Source: Acanthopagrus latus
Lineage: Eukaryota > Chordata > Actinopteri > Spariformes > Sparidae
Direction: 5' to 3'
DNA: 64,000 nt
NCBI RefSeq assembly: GCF_904848185.1
Contig: NC_051043.1
Span: forward strand, 5,125,896-5,189,895
The translations under genes and the position numbers were made by a program. The notes below the pieces were generated by a model. That model was not told where the DNA came from. It saw only the letters and a program-made list of their open reading frames with translations, and did no database searches. Within the stretch, counting starts at the first letter, position 1. Each line of letters begins with the position of its first letter. Positions 40,501-51,996 of this stretch are shown here, in pieces.

Positions 40501-42246
40501 TAACAGTGGAAATCTGGACACCTGATGCTCACTATAAACTTGACTCAGAGGGTCCATTTATAATAATGTTCCTTGACGATAAACAACCCCATAGATTAGC
40601 TAAATTCATAGTTGCCTCCAGAATGTTTGCAATGATCCCACAGACATCCCAAGTGTTCCAAGAAACTTCCAGGAAGGATCTTACTGATAATGTTTTTTCT
40701 TATCACTGTGCTTCACAGCAAGGTTTTGGCAACATCGATGGTGAGTACTGGCTTGGTCTGGAGAACATCTACTGGCTGACTAACCAGGGAAACTACAAGC
40801 TGCTGGTCACACTGGAGGACTGGTCAGGCAGAAAGGTGTTTGCAGAGTACGCCAGCTTCAGAGTTGAGAACGAGGCGGACTTCTACAAGCTAAGGGTGGG
40901 CCGTTACCATGGCAATGCCGGCGACTCACTCACCTGGCATAACGGCAAACAGTTCACAACACTGGACAGAGACCATGATGCGTATACAGGTAATATATTA
41001 TGTTAGAAAGTACTGAGCTGGGATCCAGGGATGCATGATATGGATTTTTTTAACTGAAAGGAAAACTGCCAATTTCGCATTTTTTAATGTGAGGGTAAGA
41101 CAAGTATTAAAACTTCTTAATGCGCTCTGAGATCTAAAAGTCCAGCTTATAATTGATACAGCAGAAAGCGTCTCTGACATAGACCAACCAAAAGCTGGTC
41201 TGAAGTCAAAGGCACACACTTTTCTGCTATCTAAAGGACCTACGCAGGCGGGTTCACACCGTTCATAAGCTCTGTTCTTATGATTTGAGAGGCTGCTTTC
41301 ATTTATTTTAAACATTTCCATAAACACAGTCATGCACTGGAACAAATATCGTGGCACGTCTAATCAACAAACATAAAGCTGTATCTATTAACTCTCCAAA
41401 GGAAACAAGTCAGATAATCAATAAAGTTTATCATCTGTAAAGTGCAGGTACATATTTTGTTTCTGCTGCTGGAGGATCACTGCAGGTGGTGTCACTAGTA
41501 TTTTCCTCAATAAAGACATATTTCACCCTCTCATCCTACTTGTTATTGATCAGGATGATACTCCTTATGACCCGTCCCACCTGATCCTAGGACTGGGATC
41601 CATACACTCCCCCTCCTCAGTTTATTTTGTCATATGGAGTCAAACAGAGTTGTTGATGGGACAGATGATTGTGAAATGGTGGGGCAGAGGGTCCAGCAGC
41701 CGAAGATCACATCCCTGTCCCTCAGTGAAGACGTGTGCCACTGTTTAATATGTGCCAGGTCCTGGTGTACCTAAATCTCACAGGGAATGGGAGCTGGCAT
41801 TCTGATTGGTTTGATTTATGTTCCACCATCAGCACACACACACAACATAATCAGAGTCTAAATACATCCCCTTTGTGCTGTGTGCCACAGATGAATGCAT
41901 TTAACTACCAAAAAGTACTTAGACATGCCCTAATCACACTTGCACCATGCGCTATAGACAGCCTGAATAGGGCCCAGTATGTGTTCAATGCACAATTTAT
42001 GTGAATGAATGCAGCTTGAATGTGTTTCTTCTTTCTATATCTCTAGGCAACTGTGCCCACTACCAGAAGGGAGGCTGGTGGTACAACTCTTGTGCCCATT
42101 CAAATTTGAATGGAGTTTGGTACAGAGGAGGACACTACCGCAGCCGCTACCAAGATGGAGTCTACTGGGCAGAGTTCAGAGGAGGAGCCTATTCACTGAA
42201 GAAAGTGGTCATGATGATCCGTCCAAACCCAAATACCTTCCACTAA
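36625..42246 (+). CDS. angptl2: Angiopoietin-like 2 (spliced, four coding exons, 513 aa)
   Basis: Join 36625-37501, 39569-39762, 40719-40989 and 42047-42246 (1542 nt, 513 codons plus stop; the human protein has 493). Every junction is GT/AG and the frame is kept. Residues 1-26 are a hydrophobic signal peptide. RSKR at 57-60 is a furin-type motif. Residues about 95-220 form a heptad-rich coiled coil for oligomerisation, with N-glycosylation sequons at N180 (NQT) and N208 (NQS). Residues 222-290 are a proline-rich linker. Residues 293-513 are the fibrinogen-related domain, with DRDHD at 440-444 in the calcium-binding region and the C-terminal RPNPNTFH. Near-identity with mammalian ANGPTL2 in the coiled coil (LVEVDGGIV, RDNALEL) separates it from ANGPTL1 and other members. 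Family knowledge: a secreted glycoprotein acting in angiogenesis, inflammation and tissue remodelling through integrin alpha5beta1 and LILRB2-type receptors. Whether this is the a or b teleost copy cannot be told. Confidence 0.97.
37502..39568 (+). other. angptl2: angptl2 intron
   Basis: Intron between the linker exon and the first fibrinogen-domain exon. It holds a (CAGGG)4 minisatellite at 38411-38430 and two A runs (38528-38555 and 39049-39067). No other gene is visible in it. Confidence 0.85.
39569..39762 (+). CDS. angptl2: angptl2 exon, start of fibrinogen-like domain
   Basis: Acceptor CCTTTTGTCCAG|GTCC and donor TACAAG|GTGCGA. Encodes residues 293-357, GPFKDCLQALEDG to FFRNWETYK, including the first domain cysteine (C298) and the VWCDQRHDPGGWTVIQRR core. 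Confidence 0.95.
40719..40989 (+). CDS. angptl2: angptl2 exon, middle of fibrinogen-like domain
   Basis: Acceptor GTGCTTCACAG|CAAGG; donor ATACAG|GTAATA splits a glycine codon. Encodes residues 358-447, QGFGNIDGEYWLGLENIYW to DRDHDAYT. The preceding in-frame sequence from 40506 to 40718 is intron: it has no family similarity. Confidence 0.95.
42047..42246 (+). CDS. angptl2: angptl2 last coding exon
   Basis: Acceptor TATATCTCTAG|GCAAC. Encodes residues 448-513, GNCAHYQKGGWWYNSCAHS to MIRPNPNTFH, stop TAA at 42244-42246. It carries the C-terminal disulphide cysteines and the GGWWY motif typical of the fibrinogen C-terminal lobe. Confidence 0.96.
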
Positions 42247-43212
42247 GCATCCAAGGAACACTTACTGTACTGTATGTCTCACTAAACAAAAAACATTACA
42301 GCTCTAAAATCCAAGCAATCTTTTTTTTTTTTTTTTTTTCACTTTTGGTTAAATGGAGGGGCACCAGACCAAGCCAGATGACAAAGACAAAGATAATATC
42401 CAAACATCAGGCTGATAAACTGGTGGCTCCTGACAGATCAAAGAATCTGTGCACTTTGTGCAATGTCATTTTCCCTGTCACACTCACTACTCAGGAGTTG
42501 TTTTAAACACACTGTCTTTGATAAAACAAAAGCCTGCCTATTTGATCTGAGAGAGAAAAAAACAATAAACCTAATTTGAGACTAAATACAAGAACCAAAT
42601 AAGTAGCTTTAAAATAGGAACCCTACAATATTTGTACTGTATATGTAGTATGTACGTAAAGTTCTTTTTTGCCACAACGTGCAAATGAGCTTGACACAGG
42701 AAATGTATCCAGTGACTTTTAATTTCATTCTAAATACATTTTACAAATGTGTAATTTATAGGAACAGTAACATTATCATTGACTTGTAACAGGGTTGATA
42801 TTCTGGCCAGTTTTGTTTTTTTACTATAAAATGTACTATAAAAAATGTGCCATTTTATTTTCTTACATAAAACCAAAACTGATACAATTATCCAACATTA
42901 TTATCAGTCTGCTTATACAACTTTAAATAGGTTTGAGGAGGTACAGACTCTTTAAAGTCCTGCTTTTTCTTCTTAAAAAAAAAAGAAACAAACAAAAACA
43001 ACTTGTTTTGAAATCTTGAACTGCTTGAACAGGTATCCAGCAATTTGCTTGTATGAATCAAGCACTGTATTTACTGTATAAATTTAGTGGTTTGTTGATG
43101 TCAATAGATCCAAAACTTTGTGTTTGTACATAAAAGATATTTGTAATATAATGTATTAATTCCTTTTATGTCATTATTAAGTTGCAATAAAACATGTACA
43201 GCTTGTGTGTTT
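42247..43212 (+). other. angptl2: angptl2 3' UTR
   Basis: About 965 nt from the stop codon to the predicted cleavage site. AT-rich with several TGTA and ATTTA-like motifs and a T19 run at 42321-42339. The end is inferred from the poly(A) signal at 43186. Confidence 0.75.
43186..43191 (+). terminator. angptl2: angptl2 polyadenylation signal
   Basis: Canonical AATAAA in GTTGCAATAAAACATG. About 20 nt further on comes a GT/T-rich element (TTGTGTGTTTCTCTTTTTTT), the expected downstream element, which places cleavage near 43205-43212. Confidence 0.8.
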
Positions 43213-46099
43213 CTCTTTTTTTGTGTCGTGTTGTATAAAGCACACTTAGTATAGCGAGCAAGCTGTTCCATAGGTAACATCTATCTACTTTACAAAGGTG
43301 AAAGTAACACATTATTAAAAAAGATGAGCATGTCTAGTATAACAGTGTACCAAGTGTCAGCTGTCAAGAAAATGAATTACACTTGTGTTATGTAGTCATT
43401 AAGTGTAATTTAGCTAATGAATTTAATTGATGCAGAGCTGTCATGACAGTGCTATTCTAACAGTCCATCATGAACAAAATTGCACTAATTATATCATCTA
43501 AAGGCTTCTCAACTCTACTATTTAATTAAGTTGTTTGTTGAGTTATAGTAATTACTAAGACTAAGATTTTGAATATTAATACTTAAAACTTCTTCTTTGG
43601 TGGATTCAGGACCCTGTGATGACATTAAGGCAACATTATGTAGAAACTGGGCTTTTTGTATGATGTGGTGCTCCCCACAGTTTCTGAGGGCAACACAATA
43701 GATTAGCTAGATAATGTAAGGGCCAACTTCAAACAAAACTCATTACATTATAAACATGTTACATAATGTTGCTTTAGGTTTTTTAGTAATACAGATTGCA
43801 TCCCTGCTCTCAGATTTCTTACTGGACTAGCCACTTGCTTTTCTGGAAAGTACTCAACATGCACAGTCCAACAAACAAAAAGGTCACTGCATTATTTTTA
43901 ATGCTCAATTTGTTGTGCATTAAATTTGTTCTAACCCCCCTAAAAGTCTACTCTTCATTTGTAAAATGAATGTAATGTAAAATGTTACAATCCTCAATAT
44001 AATGAAGCATGCAAGAAGAATCATTATAGCATACAAACACATGATGGTACTTATTTTGACAAACTCACATGTGCCATTTTGGATATTGTTCATTAGAATC
44101 ATAACTGAGTGAAACTGGAGCATACAGGGTTTACAATATGAATAAAATGCAAATCTAAAAAACATTTAATTAACTGAACTGAATTAACTTTCACTAATAG
44201 CTCAACAATTTCTACAGACAACAGAAGTAAACATTTATTTTAAAGCACAGTAACAAGTAACTAAGCTATATGTTGTCCAAATAATCAAGCAATCAAGCAC
44301 AGTGTTTGCGCGTAGAGTCAGCACACCAGGGACTGACAAATGAAATGTGACAGGCTTGTAAAACTAATGCATATAGCAGCCCCCTCCACTGACAGCAGAA
44401 ACCACCTTTACTTTACTATGTGTCAATGAGATTTCCACAGACAGCTGGAAAATGAGGCAAAAATGACTTTACACTGCAATGAACCAAGCTCCATTAATGC
44501 CATACTGTATTTTGTCACAAGACTTGAGTTGAGGAAGGTTTAGACAAGAGAGAATTTTACATCAATTTAGTATGAATCACTGTGACTGACAACTTTAAAG
44601 ACAATCTGAAATTGTTTAAAGAGAGCAATTATCAGCGGAGCAAAGCATGCATGTGGATTTGAATTCCCTTGCTTCAAATGAAACCAATTTACCATGTTAG
44701 CATTTTGCGCTGCCAAAGTAAAGATGGATGCTTAGGTGATAGTAGCCAAAACACTTGTCCTACATTAAAACGACACTGGCAGCTAAAACTGGCTCATAAG
44801 TCAAAAGCTGAAAAGCTTTCTTCCCCATGACAGAGAGGATCTGGATGAAACAAAGGAAGTCATTCATCACTGTGAATGTCTCTCTTGTAAGCGGTGTTCT
44901 TACTAAAGATGGATGGGACAGTAAAATACACTTTTTACCAAATCTTCCTCTATTCACGGACAGATCGACACTTTTATACAATTACACCCTAAAACCAGTT
45001 TATGTCTGCTTAGTCAATCAGCCTAATCGTGGTAAAACAGAGGACGGTGTTTCATCGTCTCCATAAACAGAAACGACAGACTCCTTGGATGCCGTGTGCG
45101 TCTGAGGACTCACCACGATGGAAAACCTTTAGTAAGGGTGGCCTCTGCAGCCCCCACTCCTCAACCAACATGGAAAACCATGAGCTGACACAGTGCTCAC
45201 TCAGCACAAAGAGAACCGCATTTCCTGAGCCTTCAAACCTGAACATTCAAACTGGCCTTGCATTGTTGTTTCACTTATGTAAAAGTCCATGTCCTTGGAC
45301 TTCTAATAGAACCATATTTAACTTTCCTGTGCTGCCTGTGAACCCTTCTCCAGCTCTAAAGTAAATGTAGTCGTAACTGGAGGAACCACAGAATAAATCT
45401 GTCATTGGGGATTTTAACCACTTTTCCAGGCTGTCCTCACCAGAACAGTTGTTGGTGGTCATCTGTGCAAACAGCATAGTCCAACCTGTTAGGCGCTGAG
45501 TCCTAGTGACCATAGTAATTATGATAAGAGTAAAAAATTAAATCAGGTGACACAGCAAAGAGCAAAAAAAGTCCACACAAGGAGGAGGACGGGGTCAGTG
45601 GTTGGGAAAAACAAGCAGAGGCCTTTTGTTGCAGGAGGCTGCTGTTTGTGTCTGATGTGAAACCAAGAGTCACTGGTGAGTTCCTTTGAATTTCTTGAAC
45701 TACTTACTACTTATACTATGTCACATACATGCTATATCTTACAAGTTACTAACGTAGCTCCTCTTTTTTTCCCAAACCTTTATCTCTCCTAGACCTAACC
45801 AAGTAGTTTCTGTGGCCACACCTAACTAAACTAAGACCATTTCACAACATTAACTACATGACAGCGAAGGCGAACTCCGGTTTTCCTGTCGCTGGTACTC
45901 TTATGTAGTCTTACGATACACTTTTCGCAAAGCATGAATCATCATATGTGTAGTTTAGTGAGTTATTGGCAATCAAACTATCTAGACGGTAAAGAGGTAT
46001 ACGATGGTATAAGAACATACTTAAACTACATGAGGTAACATTTAATTTCATATATATGGCTTATCTAATGCCCTTCACTCAGTCTAAACATTGGGCCCT

Positions 46100-46345
46100 A
46101 GCACACCATCGCCACTGTTGCCATATGGCAAAAGATACAGAAGTATTGAGCAGCTTCCTTTCCAAGGCTGTGAGACTCCTGAACTCAACTTCAATTATTT
46201 TTGTCTAAAATAGATGTTGGTAGACTTAATGATTCAAACATGACGAAAAGGCCTTTGTCTGATGAAGGCCTTTTAGGCTGATACGCATTGGCAAGTTTTT
46301 ATTAGACTAGCCGTGTACCAATAAAGGCTTTTTAAATCATTATCC
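46100..46345 (+). repeat. Possible retroposon 3' tail with hairpin
   Basis: The phrase 'aaggctgtgagactcctgaa' resembles the last codons of fish LINE reverse transcriptases, and it is followed by a perfect 10-bp hairpin, AAAAGGCCTT / AAGGCCTTTT (46246-46255 and 46265-46274), then 'aataaaggctttttaaatca'. The arrangement suggests the 3' end of a truncated retroposon. Assignment is tentative. Confidence 0.35.
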
Positions 46346-46804
46346 TCTTGAGTGCCTCAGATCTTTTCTTATAAATTCTACTTGGATCCCTAAACTGAAG
46401 AATACCAGAGGGAAACCTTTTCTCCATACTCCTGCATTTTGTTTTTCTAATTGAAGATTCAAACATTACTTTGTTTGTCGAACCCTTGGTTAAAAATTAC
46501 AATAAATGTATTTCTGTTATGTTATGATTGGAGCACATTTATTTTACCCAAATCATTATCTTTTCCTAAACCTAAAAAGGTAGTTTCATGCATTAACCTA
46601 TAGAAACTATAACCATTTCATGGCCATCTGATGATGGTAATTGTTGATTATTAAATGCACTGTCATATGATTGTTTTGATATGATTTGGTTTTTCAAAAC
46701 GATCCAATCACATTTTATAATTATATAAAAAATCCTTCAGAGATTATATTATTGATGAATTAAGGATATCAGTGCATGTGTTAAAGATTTGTGAATGGCT
46801 TGAC

Positions 46805-47194
46805 TAGGGGTGAACCAATGTGTGCATTTTTTCCAATTATTGGCATCAGGGATTTTTATGTTAGATTGTTGATAATAGAAACACCCACTCACCCACAACA
46901 CTTACTGATTGATAACAGATTTAACATAATCAGTAGCCGAAAAACACTGAATTATGTGAATCTGCAAAGAAACAAATCACTAAATGTATCAACTAGAGGA
47001 GAGGAAGTAAATGTAATAGAAAATTAAAATACTCAAGTAAAGTACCTGAAAATTGTACTTAACTTTATTCCATCACTGGCTGTCAAGTATTTTGACACAG
47101 TTTAATTTTTACTCCAAACGAATATGTGCCAAATACTGATTTTGAGTCCCCTTGATTTCTAATAATCAGTATCAGTCGTATTGGTCGGTCCCTA
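46805..47194. mobile_element. hAT-type relic (TAGGGGTGAACCAAT ends)
   Basis: The left end TAGGGGTGAACCAAT and the right end ATTGGTCGGTCCCTA form imperfect inverted repeats. Flanking 8-mers GGCTTGAC (46797-46804) and GTTTTGAC (47195-47202) agree at 6 of 8. The right sub-terminal region reads 'aataatcagtatcagtcgta'. At 390 bp it lacks transposase. A 78-codon open frame inside is non-informative. Confidence 0.6.
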
Positions 47195-50100
47195 GTTTTG
47201 ACATCAGCACTATGAAAGGACTGCATAGGAGAGGTAACTTTTCCACCATACCCTTTTCATTTTTCCAGTGGTTATGAACCACGTAAGAAGCCAGTCCAAC
47301 AGCGAAGTCAAATTAAATTATATAATCATTATCAAGAGGGATAATTATATCACTAACACTAACCACAGAACTGTTCCCCCTTAAAAAAACACTCATCAAA
47401 AGACATTTTAAGCTGACAGTGACCATGAAGTGTCTGCAAATGTGAATCACATCCATCTTTCTGTCATCTCCTTTTCCTCTCTCTATTCTCTTCTTTAACA
47501 TGATCACTCCATCGTCTTGCCATAACTCAAAACAGACTAAAGACATACTGAGGTAACACAGCAACGCTACCGTTTCAGTGTCTGAATCCCTTCTCAGTGT
47601 CTGTCATATCTATGTAATGGAGCATTCCATTGAGGTGATACCACTCTGACTTGAGCACAGCCTGTCATTGTCATTGTCCAGCTGCAAGTCAGCAAAAACT
47701 CTGCAAACATCTATGAAATAGCAAATGGTGAGATCCAACAAAATGCTGCAATAAAATGGTTACCAACATCTTTTTCCAATTCATTTATTCAAACCAGTCG
47801 TCATTGCTGCTGTTAAATTATTGTGATGCACATGGGAGTGATTAAGGACTCCTTAAAATAGAAACGCGTAATAATGCGGTGAAGCTTCTCTTTTGGAGAA
47901 CAGTCACTTGATTGTTGATTACTTGCATAGTGGAACTATTGAATTCTGCTTTTATTTTTTCCCATCCTTGAACAGCTCAGCATTTCAACTGATTTCCAAC
48001 TGTGGAGATGTGCAGATTTGCTTATAGTTTTACAGCCACATGCCATGACCACTGTTTCATGTTCTTCCAAAACGCCTGTGAGTCCTCCGCAGGGAACTTA
48101 CAGGAAATCTCATAGGGATGGACAAGAGGAATTTTCCTTAGCGCAATGGAACTTTTACTTTGTAAGGTTTTACTGTGGCTATTCCAGTGTTACAGTATTT
48201 CACTGTTAGTTACTGATGTATCTTTACAGCTAAAAAGAAAAACTCTCTCACATTCAGTATAATAAATGGTATATTTTGGAGCTGGACTATCAAACTTCAA
48301 TGTGGTCCATGTCACATTTTTTCCCATGTGCAGCCTGTGACCTTGCTTAACTCTGCTCACTCCACACTTTTGCTCTCCTTTGACCAATAATTGCACACAG
48401 GTGCCGGACACAAAGACACACATACAAACCTCACTGTCATCTGGCATTAATTTGATAAATCTAATAGAAGCACTTTTTCAGACAGTTAAGTGAAGTCATT
48501 TTTTGACTGCAAAAATCCTCAGTTAAATTTTCAAACTCTACACAAAGCGAATATTCTAAAACACACTACAGTTAAGTATTACCACTATGTAATAAGTAAA
48601 ACACATCGTTAGCTGCCAGAAACTGTAGGAAATATGATAAAGTCAAATTTATCAGATTCTCAAAAACATAAACTATCACTCCCAGTTGATAACAAACTGT
48701 TACTTCTTAAAGTTAATGGATGCTTTATAAGAAACAAGCTGTGGTCTTACAGCTCAACACAGAATAGCAGTGCACCAAGAGCCTCGAAACTGTTACTTGG
48801 CTGTGAGTCAAAATGATTGGATCATCTCCAGTACAACAGATTGAGTCAGTTTTAATAGAGGAAAATATGAACAACATAAATGGGCTTATAGTGGGAAAAG
48901 GACGGGTTTCTAAGAATCTCACAGATGTTCCCGTTTCTCAGGGTTTTGGTTAATATGTCACGCCAACTCATCAAGGCACACTTAACCCAACTACGCTTTT
49001 TCCTCATCCAGGTTATTTATGTAAAATGCTCCAATGTGTAGAGATTTAAAATTCACTTGTGAAGATAGAGACTTGGTTTATCACCATACTCCATGCTAAG
49101 AGTTATGGCTAATAGTTTGCAAAAGTACCTGCAATTGAGAGAATAGTGGCATCATGGCAATTACTTCTTTTGAATACATAATATGTAAAATTTCTGGATC
49201 AAACGGCTGGACCTTTGTTATATATTATGCTGAGTTGTGCTAAAATTGAACTGCGTGAGCAACAACGTGCACCAAGGGTGTCTGTGTGTTTGAATTCAGT
49301 TCAATCCCTCAAGTCAGAACTCACCAGAGCCTCCAGTGCCATCTCTTCTTTTTCCCCTCTTCTCTCTGCATACCACAGTCCTTTTCCCCTCCAGCCAGAA
49401 GTGAACGTAAATGTACTTCTTAACCCCAAAAGTTAAAAAAAAGCAATCTGTGAGCTCACCTCCAGTCAGCAGATAGTTATGTAATAGAGAAGAATCTGAC
49501 ACAACTCTGGGTGTTTATTCCTCCATAATGTCGTCTCTGCACCTGTCATCCTCCTCCTAGCAGTAGAAATTACATGTTGTGCATTTAAAGGTCAGAGAGT
49601 AGGATCATTCGTTGCATATATGTTTACTTCAAGATGCAAGTTTAGTTTGTAGTTAGTAGCTACATTATTTCTGACAGACCTGAGATTTGTATTAATGACT
49701 GTGGTGTTGCACTCAGAAACCTTTGGGGGCACCAAGCCGCCAAAATGCCAACTTCTATATAATGTTGCCTTGTAACTCACCTCAACTAAGTGCATTCATT
49801 TGCTGTAGAAATGATTCCAAGGTCAACAGATTATACTGTCAGTGCTCTGGTTACTTTTCAGTTCATTTGTCACACAGTACAAAAAGGTACAGCTATAATT
49901 AAAAAAAAGAAGAGAAAAGTAAGACAGTGAAAGGACACTATACTGACATATTCATTTATTCCACAAAATTAAGTCAATATGGTTTTTAAGCTTAGTGTTT
50001 CATAACCTTTTTGCCCTCATGTACTCAAACCAAACAAGGCAGCAAAACACTGTTATTTCATGAGCTGAATCCCCTTTGTTATTATTTATTTACATTTTTG

Positions 50101-51466
50101 CTTGGTTGGAAATGCACAGGTGTTGCTAATAATGTTAATAATAGCTCTGTTGTAATCAAGTGTGCCAGTAAATCATGACACTGGGACAACGTGCACAATA
50201 CCAGGAAAGCTGAATCATAAATTTAATCATTTACATCTGCCTATTATTCCTGCTTTGGCAGTCAGAAGGGCCTGATGTTAGCAAGTGGGGCCCAGAGTGT
50301 TTAAGACAGGTACAGCGGCCTGGACACAGCATCACTTGCAACACGAGCCTGAACACCCAGCAGCCAACAAGTGTTCAATACATCTTTTTTCAACTGCATG
50401 AAGCAAAGAGATCATTTCTGATCAGGGCCGTAGCTACCACTGAGGGCGCTGAGGTCAGGTCAATTTCACTATTTAGAAGCAATGACATGCTTTATAAACT
50501 ATTTATTAGCAATTCTTTCTTGGAACGCTATGATTAATGATCATAATATTTGGTAAATGCTTCATAAATATTGTGTAGTTCACTCATAAACATTATGGTT
50601 GTGATATTTTTAACTTTTACAACTGCTTAGTACATATTTTATGAACCATTTCATTGTTTCTTGACAGTGAAACTACCTCACCTAACTAATAAATGATGTT
50701 ATTATCAAGTGTAACCCGTGTTAGTAAGTTCATTCAAAGTCAAAATTGGCCATAAGAGTTATTTACCTTCTCCTTCTTCTGTTTTATGATATGTTGAGGA
50801 CCTTATATGCTACAGGTGCTAACGCAGCTAAATCCACAGGTACTTCCGGTTATCCCTCTGCTAGCTTAAAACAAACAAATAAATATTCGCCATTATTGTT
50901 TTAATGAGAGAGATGTCACCTTAACTTACCTGCCCGCTGTTAGGCTCCTTGGCTTCATCTCTATTATTTCCATTTTTATTTCCATTTTCCATCCTCACTT
51001 GATAGCATTCACATGTGGAGCACACCTGTGACCCGCGGCCATGGCACACGGGGGGATTGCGTCGCCGCCTGAGTCAGTCCAGCAGGTCAAAGGTTAACTT
51101 CCCTAAACTGCCACTTTACGTGTTTCCTGTGTCGATCGATTTAACACTCTTGTGGCTGAGGTAAGACATGCATTTTCCAATGGCGTATTAGCTAGAGAAG
51201 GAATTCAGGGATGGACGGACCTGGTAACCACAGGATCGTATTTTCATCTTGTGTAGGTGGGAAACCTCTCACCTGTTTTCCTCTTCTTCCCCACGAGCTG
51301 CGCTCAGTCCTCCCAGATTCGCTGAAACGTGGCAGGGTTCTCTCGTTCACGGAGCAAAAACGTCAGCCCTCTTTAATAATATCAGATAACATGGTGGCAG
51401 AGAACATTTTGATATTTGCGCTGACGCATTCCAAAAAGGCAAAGTGCCCGCCTGCCACAGGGCATA

Positions 51467-51996
51467 CATATGGAAGCCCTTTTCTGCAAGTAAACCTCCC
51501 ACGGTAGATCAGAGTTATGACATTAAAAGTTATGAGATAAAAAAGTCATGAGGAAAAACATTGAAACTATGACATTTGAGACTCTGTCATTTCTTAATTT
51601 CATAATCTCATAATTGTGACTTTTAATCTCAATGTTTCTACTTTTTTCTCATAGTTATGACTTTTTTGTCTATAAATGTGACTTCTTATCACAAAGTTTC
51701 TACTTTTTTCCTCATGATTGTGAGATTTAATCACAACATTTCTACTTTTTTCTCATAGTTATGACTTTTTGTCTATAAATGTGACCTCTTATCACAAAGT
51801 TTAAACTTTTTTCCTCATAATTGTGATTTTTAATCTCAAAGCTTCTACTTTTTTCTCAAGAATTAGGACTTTTTTTTCCTCATAAATTTGATTTTTAATC
51901 TCAGAGTTGCAATTGTTTTATCAAAGTTATGACCTAGCTTTTTTCCCCCTTCATCGATGTGTTATTTATAAACTGGCAGAAATGGGCCTCCATATG
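51467..51996. mobile_element. Inverted-repeat DNA element filled with a tandem array
   Basis: The outer ends CATATGGAAGCCCTTTTCTGC (left) and GCAGAAATGGGCCTCCATATG (right) are inverted repeats with 19 of 21 positions paired. Inside, a short left-hand block ('aaaagttatgagataaaa', 'gtcatgaggaaaaac') is the reverse complement of units in a longer right-hand tandem array. The 5' border sits next to ACATATGG; I could not define a target duplication. No coding potential; superfamily unknown. Confidence 0.65.
51590..51935. repeat. AT-rich tandem array
   Basis: Units of roughly 20 bp built from 'ctcataattgtgactttt', 'aatctcaatgtttctac' and 'ttttttctcatagttatgac' repeat with a higher-order spacing of 104 bp: TCTACTTTTTTCTCATAG occurs at 51637 and again at 51741. 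One strand is strongly pyrimidine-rich. It lies inside the inverted-repeat element described above. Confidence 0.8.

Noticed and set aside
44827..45513. Overlapping open frames of 79-111 codons on both strands
   Set aside because: Examined as possible ralgps1 or novel exons; the translations show no RasGEF, PH or other known motif and no good splice boundaries.
50405..50750. Possible dispersed repeat starting 'cagggccgtagctacc'
   Set aside because: The opening phrase feels repeat-like, but I could not define ends, target duplication or a second copy in the window.
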